64,000 bases of DNA, from the NCBI RefSeq assembly GCF_000526495.1, contig NZ_JAGE01000002.1:558001-622000 (forward strand). Direction: 5' to 3'. Shown in pieces: positions 27,640-37,121 of this stretch. The notes beneath the pieces were generated by a model. The model searched no databases, was not told the origin of the DNA, and worked only from the letters and a program-made list of their open reading frames with translations. How positions within the stretch are numbered: the stretch's first letter is position 1; every line of letters begins with the position of its first letter. Origin of the DNA: Ruminiclostridium josui JCM 17888 (GTDB lineage Bacteria; Bacillota; Clostridia; Acetivibrionales; DSM-1351). A program made the translations under genes and the position numbers.

Positions 27640-27797
27640 GGATTTTAGGTAGTAATGGAACAGAAAACGGCTATAAGTGTGTGTATTTTACAGATTAGCC
27701 ATTTCAATTTATCCTATATTATGAAAATTTTTATTTTCTTGCAGTTAATATATAGTTTGTTCAAATTCATAATTGATTCACACAAATTCGGAATACT

Positions 27798-29085
27798 TTA
27801 TGACTTAAATGATGGAGGGGTAATAGTTGTATGGCACCCAAGGTAAAATTCTTGGTCAGATATAAATCTATCCCCTTTATTCCAGTTATCTTTAACTATC
27901 AAAAAATGATAAGTTGATGTACCATTTTTGTATATATTATACCCCTTAACTGCCACAGTGTGATTGTAATATGGCCTGGATGCTAATGAAAAGAGTGCTG
28001 GCCGACTGTTGTTAATTTGAGCTTCAAAAACAGCAAATGACCACGCATAGTTATTAGATCCGCTACCGTCTGTATAACCAAAACTTTTCCATGCTTCTTC
28101 AACTAGATTGTCAATGCTTGTAACGCTAATCCCGTCTGTATTATTATATCCTAATAGAATTGCTCTTTGCCTGAAACTGTTGTATATCTTTATTCTATCT
28201 AGAGGAATCTTTGAATAGCCATTTGCAGCATAATATATTAAAATATTTGCCAAAGCACTTAGGCTACAATTGTTAACACTGTTTCCAGTAGTAGCGCCGA
28301 CTCCATCGGTAGTTTCATATTCTTTCTGCAACCAATTACCAACATTAGATAAATTTCTTGACGTGTTCAAAGTATATGTATTGCTTTGACCAAATCTATT
28401 TTCTAAATAAGTGAGGATTATCTATTACATTGGCATATGTATTTTCATTTGACCCAGCTACAAACAACTCATTAATAGACTTTCTATCAATTTTTTTAAA
28501 TGATGACCATTTTCCCTTGTTTATGGTTTCTAATGTCCTTGTTGTCTTAAAATATTTCTTCATGTCTTTTTTATCTACTCTGTTTTTTAGAATAGATTTA
28601 AATTCTAATTTATTATTTTTGTCCTTAATTCCGACAAAATATTGTTGGTTTCCTAAATAATACTTTTTCTCGGCAGAACTTTGAGAATCACTTGCAATAA
28701 TAGAATCCATATAGTTAGCAGGAGTTGTTGATTCATATGAGAACTCTACTATAGGATTTAAACTACTGCTTGCTGAAATTATTATATAGCCTTTCTCTTG
28801 AACATCTTTAACAACTTTGCATTCGTACGCTGTGACATTATTATCAAGATCATATAACGGAGTTGTTATTGAAATCTTACAAGAGCTATCCCATTGAGAA
28901 TCCTGATTGTTTACAACATCACTCAGTAAAAATAAAGCCGCTACTTTTTCAGCATCAACTTGTATTATATCAAAGCTTGATATTTCAATCTGATCATTAC
29001 TGTTTTCAGCAAATACTGCTTGACCACATAATGTTGTTAATAACATAGTTAAAATTATAAACATACTTAATATTCTTTTTGTCAT
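27798..29085 (-). pseudogene. Secreted C39/C10-like cysteine protease, frameshifted
   Basis: Two frames form one protein of ~425 residues. The first (29085 down to ~28399) has a signal peptide (ending AVFA) and a propeptide (VVKDVQEKGYIIISASSSLNPIVEFS, shared with streptopain-type and related proteases). The second holds the papain-like core: Cys in NSVNNCSLSALANIL, His in YNHTVAVKGYN, Asn in IVKDNWNKGD. The frames join at a coding-strand A4 run (28399-28402) if one A is removed (LFR-NRFGQSNTYT). As written, the first frame stops at FRK before the catalytic domain. Decay or a sequence error. Confidence 0.78.
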
Positions 29086-29099
29086 CTTTTGACCTCATT

Positions 29100-29693
29100 T
29101 CATTTTTGGGGTTTACTGTTCATGCTATCAAATGAGCAATACTGCTCCGTTTCGGTATCAAACAAAACAATTGTTTCATATTGTGACTGACCTGCTGCTT
29201 CTCCTATTTCTTTATCCTTTTTATCCTTATAGATATAGTTCGTCAAGATGTGCATTTCTCCAATTTCACCATTTTTATATGAATCCAAATTACTTATACA
29301 CTTTTTTATATTCAAATCAGTTAAGTCACATTTAATGGAATAATCGGAACTTGTATCTACAGGGTTAAGCTTAGATTGAATAAGATCTTTATATTTATCT
29401 TGTAGTTCCTTTGAATTTTGTTTAATTACAAGATTATTATAAATTAATAAATATTTATCAAAATTTAAGTCAACAATTAAAAAACATTCATTGTCAGATT
29501 TATCAGTAAACAATACATAATAATTAAATTTTCCACCTAAAATCGGTGGTACTGTTTTATTTACTGATTTTATATCTTTATACCCAAAGGTATTTTGAAT
29601 ATAACTTTGAATGTCTTTTTTGGGTTGCTGTGAACATCCTACAAAGACTAACAAGGTAAATGTGGTTATAAAAATGTAAATTAACTTCTTCAT
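29100..29693 (-). CDS. Hypothetical lipoprotein
   Basis: 197 residues, ATG 29693 behind GGAGGAATTT. Lipoprotein signal with lipobox VFVGC (cysteine ~20), then a polar domain with no recognised family. It lies 14 bp upstream of the protease gene on the same strand, so the two may form an operon; a role as protease inhibitor or chaperone would be plausible but is unsupported. Confidence 0.7.
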   Translation of the reverse strand: MKKLIYIFITTFTLLVFVGCSQQPKKDIQSYIQNTFGYKDIKSVNKTVPPILGGKFNYYVLFTDKSDNECFLIVDLNFDKYLLIYNNLVIKQNSKELQDKYKDLIQSKLNPVDTSSDYSIKCDLTDLNIKKCISNLDSYKNGEIGEMHILTNYIYKDKKDKEIGEAAGQSQYETIVLFDTETEQYCSFDSMNSKPQK

Positions 29694-29859
29694 AAATTCC
29701 TCCTGTTTAACTTGTATTTATTATCATCTAACCTCCCTAAAATATGATTTTCATCCTGTTATACTGAACAACTAAATTATATCATGTAAAAATTAATAAT
29801 TTTGTTATAATATGTCAATTTACTATAATTTAAAATTTTTAATTATAGTATCCTGAGAA

Positions 29860-30195
29860 TCATTGGATAGACCACAACTCAGAAAAATGATTGAATTCAT
29901 AAATAAAGTGATACTGTATATATCGAAAGTATCTCTAGCTTAGCAAGAAGTATTAAGAACCTTCTTACAATTGTTCAACAGTTATAGGAAAAGTCAGTAG
30001 ACCTTGTTTCTTGAAAGAAAGTATAGATACAACTACTCCACTGGAAAGGTTTGTATTAACCATATTTGGCGCACTTGCTGTAGCAGCGGTTGTTGTTATC
30101 AGAATCTAAAGAAGTCTTTACAGCAGTTATAGGACCACTTGTTGAGGTGCCAGATAACTTTCTTGGTTTATCTGTTACAATAGGTTAGGAAAGTC
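29860..30195 (+). pseudogene. Relic of a TnpR-type serine resolvase
   Basis: Decayed coding sequence in several frames. Successive pieces read DRPQLRKMIEFINK, GDTVYIESISSLARSIKNLL, VDLVS…KESIDTTTP, ERFVLTIFGAL and PLVEVPDN, in the same order as TnpR at 16690-17265 (EGDTLYIESISRLARSTRDLL and so on). The first ~40 codons, including the catalytic serine, are missing, and there are several indels and stops. It fills most of the 633-bp gap before the helicase gene. Confidence 0.8.
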
Positions 30196-30257
30196 TAAAA
30201 ACAGATTGGAATTATCAAATTAAAATCAAAATTCCGAACAAATATTCTCTAATTATA

Positions 30258-30286
30258 TTAACACAATTACATAAATATAGTATAAT
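30258..30286 (+). promoter_or_regulatory. Promoter for the DinG-like helicase
   Basis: TTAACA at 30258-30263, a 17-base spacer and TATAAT at 30281-30286, 41 bp before the start codon. Close to the housekeeping consensus. Confidence 0.65.
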
Positions 30287-30326
30287 ATTTTAGTAAAGAA
30301 CGTAATAACCACTAAATATAGGAGGT

Positions 30327-32765
30327 ATGATGGATACTCGCATTGAAGAAATTCTTGACTTTTGGGAAAATAAGTTACCAGAATACTACAGTTCAGATGT
30401 TATTAGGTTAACACAGGTACAGATGTCGCTAGATATAGCTGATTTTCTACTTAATGAAAGCCGGCCCAATATTTTTATTTTAGAAGCTCCCGTAGGTACT
30501 GGTAAATCTTTGGGAGCGTTGATTCCTGCAATGCTTGAAAAAAAGCATAGAATTCTCTCATCTCAAGTTATATATGCTACAGCGACTATAAATCTTCAAG
30601 GTCAGTTGACTCGTGAAGAAGTCCCTCTTTTAAAAAAATATGGTTTAGTAAATAAGTATATTTTAGCTAAAGGAAAAGGGAATTATTATTGCCATGAACG
30701 TGCTATGGAATCATTACATCGGTACAAAAATTTGAAAGAAAGTCTAATTTCCTTTTTTGAACAGGCAGAAACGGGTCACAGAGATGAGTATGAAAATATT
30801 TATAGGCCTTTAGAAAATAAACTGTGGGAAAACTTTAACCTTGAAGCAAGTAGCTACGAATGTCGTAATTGTACATATAGCCTAAATTGTCCAACGCAGA
30901 AGCACCGTTCCCGTTTTTTGTCTTCGTCCAATGATCTCATTATCACTAATCATGATCAGCTAATACGCTCATTCCTTAATTTTCAAGACATGGAGTCTGC
31001 GAGTAAACCTATCCTGCCAACAAATCCCGGCATTATAATTATAGATGAAGCACATGATTTTTTAGAGAATTTTTTAGGACAAACAGAAGTATGTCTTAAG
31101 CTTAATACTTTGAGTAAAGTTAAGCATCTAATTCCGAAATTACTGAAAAACAAATATTCTAGACTCATGGAAAAATTTTGGAGCCTGTACACGGAAGAGA
31201 AATCATCTGTTGAATCAGCTCAGGGAAGATATAAGCTTTCAGAAAAAGCTCGGAGCATGCTAATATCTATGAAAAGCTGTATTGATGAGGCTATGTTAAA
31301 AGAGGAATCAAAAAATATAGGTAAAAATCTATTACTCTACAAAAATGAAGACAGTAAGATACAAGAACTAGAAGAAATTTCGGCAGCTATTAGAAAGATC
31401 ACATCAGCATCTTATGTTTCTTGGGTCTGCTATGAAGACAATACTGTTCATGCAGTAAACAAAGGGTTTACAAGTTCCTTTAGAAATTTCTTACTTGAAT
31501 TGGCTAAATACAACAAAGTTGTAATAATGTCTGGAACTCTAACTACAAATGGGGATTTCACACCTATGTTAGATTTATGGCATTTAACGCAAAAGGATGT
31601 CCGAAAACTTGCTCTACCAACTTCGTTTTCATATAGGGATCAAGCTAAAATATATGTGCCTGATGGTTTGGTATCACCTAAAGAGAGCGCTACACCAGAG
31701 TATACTGAAAATCAAGTTGAAAAAATTATCTCTATTATAGAAATGTGTGGAGGAAGAAGCTTGATTTTAGCAACATCCAAGACACACATGAACAATGTCT
31801 TTTCTGGTATTACACCTTACTTAGAAAAACAGGGGATTAATTCTTTTGTTCAAGATTCCAGTAGTGTTGAGGTTTTGTCAGATAAATTTAAGAAAGATGA
31901 AACCAGTGTACTTATAGGTTCTGGGAGCTTTTTTTCTGGAATATCAGTAAAAGGGGAATCACTTCTTTGTGTTATTATAACTCGTCTGCCATTTCCTGTT
32001 CCAGAAGATCCATATATAGATTTGCTAGGGGAGGGACTTGAAGGTTCAAAGTTTATGAGTGTATCCTTTCCGCATATGATGGTAAAACTCAACCAGGCTG
32101 TTGGAAGGTTAATTCGTGATATAAGTGATTATGGAATTGTTTCTATATTGGATGAACGCCTTTATACTAATAAGGAATATGGCTCAATAATATATGATTC
32201 ATTTGAGAAATTGGGATATATTATAACTCGTAATCATGACGAAGTTTCAACATTCATAAAAAGAGGAAAAGAGAATGTTAAGGATATAAGCTATGCAAAA
32301 TATAGTCGTGATAAGCTTACCATGCATAAAGCTCTCTCAAAGAAAATGCTGGCAAGGAAAACTACAAATTATGATATTTTGGGATACAATGTTGGGATGA
32401 ATAAAAAACTTGAAAAAAAGTATTTAAACCATCGCACGCAAAAAGTCAAAGAATTTATAGAATCAAATATTACTGACGAACAATATCAATTTGCTGAGAA
32501 CATACTAGCATCAAAGAAAAAAACTAAAAAGGATATCAAAAACATTCTAACATCAAAAAGATTATTCGAGTATTTGTTTGACTTGTTTTATAAGGATAAC
32601 GAGGATACAAGGGTGGTAACGGACCATTTTCCCTATAATAATGATGAACAACGTAAGGAGTTTGTTATATATAAAGGTGTCGGTTCGAGAACATATAAAC
32701 TTAAACCAGAAGAACTTGATGAACTGAATAGGAGGTTGGCTAAGCAGAACCGTTCATATATATGA
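30327..32765 (+). CDS. DinG/XPD-like ATP-dependent DNA helicase
   Basis: 812 residues. Walker A in EAPVGTGKSLGALIPAM (~55-70), DEAH in IIIDEAHDFLENF (~240), an iron-sulfur-type cysteine set between them (YYCHER, YECRNCTYSLNCP), ITNHDQL, and C-terminal helicase motifs GSGSFFSGISVKGESL and LNQAVGRLIRD (motif VI). DinG-like 5'-3' helicases unwind forked DNA or R-loops. It has GGAGGT right before ATGATG (30327/30330). It stands alone among mobile-element debris, so it may be an accessory gene. The C-terminal ~190 residues (after ~620) do not look like standard DinG. Confidence 0.85.
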   Translation: MMDTRIEEILDFWENKLPEYYSSDVIRLTQVQMSLDIADFLLNESRPNIFILEAPVGTGKSLGALIPAMLEKKHRILSSQVIYATATINLQGQLTREEVPLLKKYGLVNKYILAKGKGNYYCHERAMESLHRYKNLKESLISFFEQAETGHRDEYENIYRPLENKLWENFNLEASSYECRNCTYSLNCPTQKHRSRFLSSSNDLIITNHDQLIRSFLNFQDMESASKPILPTNPGIIIIDEAHDFLENFLGQTEVCLKLNTLSKVKHLIPKLLKNKYSRLMEKFWSLYTEEKSSVESAQGRYKLSEKARSMLISMKSCIDEAMLKEESKNIGKNLLLYKNEDSKIQELEEISAAIRKITSASYVSWVCYEDNTVHAVNKGFTSSFRNFLLELAKYNKVVIMSGTLTTNGDFTPMLDLWHLTQKDVRKLALPTSFSYRDQAKIYVPDGLVSPKESATPEYTENQVEKIISIIEMCGGRSLILATSKTHMNNVFSGITPYLEKQGINSFVQDSSSVEVLSDKFKKDETSVLIGSGSFFSGISVKGESLLCVIITRLPFPVPEDPYIDLLGEGLEGSKFMSVSFPHMMVKLNQAVGRLIRDISDYGIVSILDERLYTNKEYGSIIYDSFEKLGYIITRNHDEVSTFIKRGKENVKDISYAKYSRDKLTMHKALSKKMLARKTTNYDILGYNVGMNKKLEKKYLNHRTQKVKEFIESNITDEQYQFAENILASKKKTKKDIKNILTSKRLFEYLFDLFYKDNEDTRVVTDHFPYNNDEQRKEFVIYKGVGSRTYKLKPEELDELNRRLAKQNRSYI

Positions 32766-32790
32766 TATTAAATAAACTTTTTAATTTAAT

Positions 32791-32847
32791 AATTATTACA
32801 CCAAGTTATTAAACCAACACTCGGTGTAATAACTTGGTGTAATAATT
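32791..32847. repeat. 21-bp perfect inverted repeat between helicase and resolvase-like gene
   Basis: Arms 32791-32811 and 32827-32847 (core TTACACCAAGTTATTA / TAATAACTTGGTGTAA) with a 15-base loop that itself contains ACACTCGGTGT. Could be a strong hairpin terminating the helicase transcript, although a T-run is lacking, or a binding site for the neighbouring resolvase-like protein. Confidence 0.8.
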
Positions 32848-32916
32848 AAATTGACATCATATAATTTTTCGATATAGAATAACAATAGATAAATGAGAAG
32901 GGATAAAACATATTAA

Positions 32917-33495
32917 ATGATTTATGGATATTTACGAGCCATTGAGAATTGTTCTCCTGAGAGAGACATTAATATGCAAAAGCAGTTAGAAACTATGACA
33001 AATCAAGGGATTGAAATTATTTTTCAGGATTTAGTAACAAGAAAAACTACAGGTAATGAGCAATTTAATCATTTACTTGATATGTTAGAAGAAAATGATA
33101 TTGTAGTGATTGTCAAACTGTCCAGACTCGCGGTTAGCCTAAGCGAATTATCTGATATATGTGGCATTTTCTCTAACAAAAGAGCAATTTTAAAGGTCTT
33201 AGGATTAGGCGAAATATCAAGAAATGGTCATATTTCGAATGAAAAATGGATAAATGCATTAAAAGAATTTGAAGAAGATATAAGATATGAAAAAATTTGT
33301 AGGGGCCACTTGATTTCCAGGAAAAATCATCAATCAAATAGTGCAATTCCTTGTGGAAGACCTCCAAAATACTCTAAAAAACAATTAAGCGAAGCATTAA
33401 AATTGCGAGATCGTTATTCATTTCAAGAAATAGCTAATATTACGGGCATATGTAAAAGTACATTATTGAATGCAAGTAAAAAGATGCAAATATGA
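32917..33495 (+). CDS. Serine-recombinase-like protein lacking the catalytic serine
   Basis: 192 residues with resolvase layout: YGYLRAIENCSPERDINMQKQLE, VTRKTTGNEQFNHLLDML, VIVKLSRLAVSLSELSDI and a C-terminal GRPPKYSKKQ plus HTH (FQEIANITGICKSTLLNASK). In active enzymes the first motif reads Y-x-R-V-S; here Arg is followed by Ala-Ile-Glu, and the RLAR arginine is Val. It therefore should not cleave DNA, yet the frame is open throughout and the HTH looks intact, suggesting a DNA-binding protein derived from a resolvase. Weak ribosome site (AGAAGGG). The start may be ATG 32917. Confidence 0.75.
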   Translation: MIYGYLRAIENCSPERDINMQKQLETMTNQGIEIIFQDLVTRKTTGNEQFNHLLDMLEENDIVVIVKLSRLAVSLSELSDICGIFSNKRAILKVLGLGEISRNGHISNEKWINALKEFEEDIRYEKICRGHLISRKNHQSNSAIPCGRPPKYSKKQLSEALKLRDRYSFQEIANITGICKSTLLNASKKMQI

Positions 33496-33659
33496 CCTAA
33501 AAGAAATGTATATTATATTAAAAATAATTAATATTGAGTATATTTATGCATTTTCTATAACTTTCTGTTTTCTTAAAGTTATAGAAAATAGGATATAATG
33601 CTTAAACGCTACGTTTGTTAATTTTCTACAACAATTTTGATTATGATAAAAAAGGTTTG

Positions 33660-33713
33660 TTTGGTCACCCCAATTACGCGAAATTAAAATTTCGCGTAAT
33701 TGGGGTGACCAAA
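33660..33713. repeat. 54-bp near-perfect palindrome
   Basis: 26-base arms (33660-33685 and 33688-33713) separated by AA. The left arm starts TTTGGTCACCCCAATTACGC and the right ends with its exact complement. It lies in a 459-bp gap (33496-33954) with no gene. It looks like two abutted transposon ends or a miniature element; it could also form a cruciform. Confidence 0.88.
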
Positions 33714-33890
33714 TACAACATATGCCGTAATACTAGCTATTTCATGAAATGAATGCGCAAGCGCTAATAATCCCGCAATTTTAATGCTTCTCTGGTTTTT
33801 TTGAATACTTTTTTTCAAGTTTTTAATTATCAAACGCAGATTGAACAAGTTATATAGGAGGAATTATGAAGAAGTTAACTTTTTTATACT

Positions 33891-33921
33891 AAAAAAGTCG
33901 CAAAGTAATTGCGACCTTTTT
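33891..33921. terminator. Bidirectional hairpin terminator of the amino-acid ABC operon
   Basis: AAAAAAGTCGCAA (33891-33903) pairs with TTGCGACCTTTT (33909-33921), with A- and T-rich flanks. On the minus strand it follows the substrate-binding protein gene. Confidence 0.85.
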
Positions 33922-33954
33922 ACTATTTATTTAATTTTCTATCAGTACAGCCAG

Positions 33955-34803
33955 TTATTCTAATTTCCCACCTTCTATAACAAGGCTTTCTTTGTAATCT
34001 TCTCCATATACATCTGCTAATGTAGCATCATATGCTTTATGTATAAAATTCTCTTTTCCTAAAGCAGTGAGTTCATTATTAATCCAATCCAGGAGATCTT
34101 TATTTCCTTTCTTTACAGCAGGTGCTATTGTATCCTGACCACCCAATGATGGCACACCAACAGTGAAGCCAGGATTCTGTTTTGCCCATGCTATTACTTC
34201 AGTATTGTCGTTAACTATTGCAGCACCACGCCCATCTTTTAATGCTTCAAATATTTCTGTATATTGCTCAAACTTTAGTTGCTCTATGTCCGGATAATTC
34301 TTTGTTAAATATGTTTCAGCAGTTGTTCCTTTAGCGACAATAGCTTTCTTGCCCTTTAGTTGGTCAATTGAAGTAATTGGAGCACTGTCTGGAGATACTA
34401 TTCCAAGAGAAACCTTCATATATGGATTTGCAAAATCCACCTTTTGCTTTCTGTCTTCTGTAACCGTAAAGTTTGCCATTATTATGTCAACCTTGTTTGA
34501 TTCTAAGTATGCAACTCTGCTTGCTGCGTCTACCAACACAAATTCAACCTTAGACTCATCTCCTAGTAAATCTTTTGCAAATCTTTTGGCTATATATACA
34601 TCAAACCCTTGATTCTTGCCATCTGCATCCACGTAACCAAAAGGATTTTTGTCGCTGAATACACCAATCTTAATTTTTCCTCGCTCTTTTATTTCATCAA
34701 TTGAACTCTTGTTATTTGAAGTATTTGAACCGCAACCTGCCAATACCCCCAAAGCTAATACTATGCTTACTACTAATGGGATAATTCTTTTAATTTTATT
34801 CAT
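33955..34803 (-). CDS. Polar amino-acid ABC transporter substrate-binding lipoprotein
   Basis: ~282 residues from ATG 34803, 9 bases after AGAAAGGA; ATG 34812 overlaps that site and is rejected. Lipobox VLAGC. Family 3 solute-binding fold: IKIGVFSDKNPFGYVDADGKNQGFDVYIAK, VDIIMANFTVTEDRKQKVDFANPYM and KGTTAETYLTKNYPD. It would bind a polar amino acid, possibly glutamate, glutamine or a relative, outside the cell and deliver it to the permeases encoded upstream. Last gene of a four-gene operon. Confidence 0.9.
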   Translation of the reverse strand: MNKIKRIIPLVVSIVLALGVLAGCGSNTSNNKSSIDEIKERGKIKIGVFSDKNPFGYVDADGKNQGFDVYIAKRFAKDLLGDESKVEFVLVDAASRVAYLESNKVDIIMANFTVTEDRKQKVDFANPYMKVSLGIVSPDSAPITSIDQLKGKKAIVAKGTTAETYLTKNYPDIEQLKFEQYTEIFEALKDGRGAAIVNDNTEVIAWAKQNPGFTVGVPSLGGQDTIAPAVKKGNKDLLDWINNELTALGKENFIHKAYDATLADVYGEDYKESLVIEGGKLE

Positions 34804-34823
34804 TGCAATCATTCCTTTCTTTT

Positions 34824-35573
34824 TTAGTATTGAAATATATTTAAGAAGTGCTTAGCACGTTCTGTCTTAGGGTTTGTAAAAAATACATCCGGCTCTGATA
34901 TTTCACATATATTGCCTTTATCAATAAACACTATCTTATCGGCGACAGCATGAGCAAATGACATTTCATGAGTTACAATAACCATTGTCATTCCCTGCTT
35001 TGCAAGTCCCAATATAACTTCTAAAACTTCTCTTACCATTTCTGGATCAAGTGACGCGGTAACCTCATCAAATAACATAATGTCAGGATTCATGCACAAA
35101 GCCCTTACAATAGCTATTCTCTGCTTTTGACCACCTGAAAGCTGACGAGGATATGAGTTTAACCGGTCAAGTAATCCTACTCTGTCTAAAAGCTGCTTTG
35201 CTTGCTCCATAACCTCAGATTTATTTCTCTTTTGTACTTTAGTAGGGCCTAAAAGGATATTTTCTATGACTGTCATATGCGGAAATAAGTCATAGCTCTG
35301 AAATACCATCCCTATGTGCTGGCGGATTTCCTGCCAATTTACATCTTTATTTATGAGACTTTTATTCCTGAATATTATATCTCCGCCTTGAATACTTTCG
35401 AGTCCATTGAGGCATCGTAAAAGAGTACTCTTTCCACACCCCGATGGCCCTAAAACAACAACAACTTCTCCTTTTTTAACACTGAGATTTATATTTTCTA
35501 GTACCGATACTTCGTCATATTTCTTATGTAAACCTTTTATCTCAAGTAATACTTCGTTGCTCCCCTTATCCAT
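34824..35573 (-). CDS. Polar amino-acid ABC transporter ATP-binding protein
   Basis: ~249 residues from ATG 35573 (AGGGAGG 5 bases upstream); ATG 35591 is an in-frame alternative. Walker A GPSGCGKST, Q-loop MVFQSYDLFPHMT, signature LSGGQKQRIAIVRAL, Walker B IMLFDEVTASLDPE and H-loop VTHEMSFAHAV. GlnQ/HisP-type. Located between the permease and binding-protein genes. Confidence 0.93.
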   Translation of the reverse strand: MDKGSNEVLLEIKGLHKKYDEVSVLENINLSVKKGEVVVVLGPSGCGKSTLLRCLNGLESIQGGDIIFRNKSLINKDVNWQEIRQHIGMVFQSYDLFPHMTVIENILLGPTKVQKRNKSEVMEQAKQLLDRVGLLDRLNSYPRQLSGGQKQRIAIVRALCMNPDIMLFDEVTASLDPEMVREVLEVILGLAKQGMTMVIVTHEMSFAHAVADKIVFIDKGNICEISEPDVFFTNPKTERAKHFLNIFQY

Positions 35574-35583
35574 GATAACCTCC

Positions 35584-36261
35584 CTAACCATTCCATTTAT
35601 TTTCTAATCTCTTAGATAACATTGAAAGTGGATAACAAATTATAAAATAAAGTATAAATATGAAACCATAAACCCAAAAGGATGCTGTAGGCACTTCTAA
35701 ACGTGAAAGTTCTATAATTTGCTGGCCTACCTTTATAACATCTATAACTCCTATCAAAACTACCAGAGAAGTAGTCTTAACCATCCTTGTTGCTAAATTT
35801 ATGGCACCCGGTAACATTCTTCTTATTGCTTGGGGTATTAGAATGTACCTGTAAAGTCCTAAAAAACTAAGGCCTATTGCCTTTCCAGACTCAATCTGAT
35901 GTTTTGGCAGCGATTCCAGTGCACCTCTTACGATATCCCCCATTTCAGCTGCCCCCCAAAGAGTAAATACAATAATAGAAGTAATCTCTCCACTTATATG
36001 TAAATTTAGGGCGGTAGTAACTCCAAAATACATAATAAACAACCAAACAAGAATCGGTATTATTCTAAATACCTCTAGATATATTCGACAAAAGGAACGT
36101 ATCCATTTTGACTTTGAAGTCCAGATAACTCCTAAAACTATTCCTAGAAGCGAGCCTATAACAATTGAAATAAAAGCTATCCTTGCTGTTACCAGCAAGC
36201 CGTCAAAAAGGCGCTGCATATTCATTCCCTTAAAAAGCACACTAATTCCCAAACTCTGCAT
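35584..36261 (-). CDS. Amino-acid ABC transporter permease (HisM/GlnP type)
   Basis: 225 residues, several membrane segments, and the cytoplasmic EAA loop ALESLPKHQIESGKAIGLSFLG. AAGGAAGG precedes ATG 36261, inside the end of the preceding permease gene (20-bp overlap). Expected to pair with that permease as a heterodimer. Confidence 0.9.
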   Translation of the reverse strand: MQSLGISVLFKGMNMQRLFDGLLVTARIAFISIVIGSLLGIVLGVIWTSKSKWIRSFCRIYLEVFRIIPILVWLFIMYFGVTTALNLHISGEITSIIVFTLWGAAEMGDIVRGALESLPKHQIESGKAIGLSFLGLYRYILIPQAIRRMLPGAINLATRMVKTTSLVVLIGVIDVIKVGQQIIELSRLEVPTASFWVYGFIFILYFIICYPLSMLSKRLENKWNG

Positions 36262-36907
36262 AACGCACCTTCCTTTCCAACCATGTCAATAGTAATGATA
36301 ACGGCAAAATAATGAGCAAATATACTGCCACCAGCATAGAGAGAGCTTCAAAGGTTTGATAATACATACCTATTAAATCCTTTGTTACATTCATAAGGTC
36401 AACCACTGCAATAGCTCCTACTATAGAGGTTTCTTTCAGCAAAAAAATGCAATTTGCACCTAACAAAGGTATACTAACTGAAAATGCTTGAGGAAAAATC
36501 ACATATCTCACAAACTGGGCTTTGTTTAGTCCTATACTAAGGCCTGATTCAATCTGTATCTTGCTTATAGCTTCCAAACCACTTCTATATGCTTCTGCCA
36601 TATAGCTTCCTCCTAAAAAAGACAAACCAATAATGGCACATGCATTCTCGTTTAGTGTGATTCCCAGTTTTGTAAGTCCAAAGTATAAGAAGAACAACTG
36701 TATAAGCAGCGGAGTATTGCGGGATAACTCAATATAAGCTTGAACTATTGATTTTAGCACTTTGACCTTGAAGTACAGAACTATACTACAAATTAATCCA
36801 ATTATTAAAGAAAACAATATACCCCAAAATCCTAGTTTCAGTGTCGTCCATGCAGCCTCTAAGTAAAGAGGCAGGCTATCTGCTATGAATTGCCAATTAA
36901 TACCCAT
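36242..36907 (-). CDS. Amino-acid ABC transporter permease (HisQ/GlnP type)
   Basis: 221 residues with about five membrane segments, a conserved RNTPLLIQLFFLYFGL motif and the EAA loop GLEAISKIQIESGLSIGLNK. Start ATG 36907 behind GGGGTG. First gene of the operon. Confidence 0.9.
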   Translation of the reverse strand: MGINWQFIADSLPLYLEAAWTTLKLGFWGILFSLIIGLICSIVLYFKVKVLKSIVQAYIELSRNTPLLIQLFFLYFGLTKLGITLNENACAIIGLSFLGGSYMAEAYRSGLEAISKIQIESGLSIGLNKAQFVRYVIFPQAFSVSIPLLGANCIFLLKETSIVGAIAVVDLMNVTKDLIGMYYQTFEALSMLVAVYLLIILPLSLLLTWLERKVRYAEFGN

Positions 36908-37066
36908 CAGTTTTTCACCCCAATAAATACATTGAAAAAATATTCTTAAATAAAAAACTCCTACCCCCTATTCAGAGGCAAAAGTTAATTCTTTTTTCTC
37001 TCTGTAGATTTGCTTTAGCTTTTTTTACTATTATTACAATGTACACTATTCCTATCTGTTTACTAT

Positions 37067-37093
37067 GTTATAACACAAGAGAATTTTTGTCAA
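37067..37093 (-). promoter_or_regulatory. Promoter of the ABC transporter operon
   Basis: On the minus strand, TTGACA (37088-37093) and TATAAC (37067-37072) with a 15-base spacer, or TAACAT with 17. An exact -35 box and position ~160 bp upstream of the first gene. The leader between them contains no clear riboswitch. Confidence 0.55.
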
Positions 37094-37121
37094 TATATTT
37101 ATTTATTGATGATGGTATTAA

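Noticed and set aside
27655-27846. 63-codon plus-strand ORF
   Set aside because: Overlaps the protease gene antisense, has no ribosome site and no recognisable domain.
33866-33892. Eight-residue ORF (MKKLTFLY) after GGAGG
   Set aside because: Good ribosome site but too short to support; it abuts a terminator. May be the start of a deleted gene.
36908-37066. Possible T-box or riboswitch in the ABC operon leader
   Set aside because: I could not find a T-box consensus, specifier loop or terminator/antiterminator pair.
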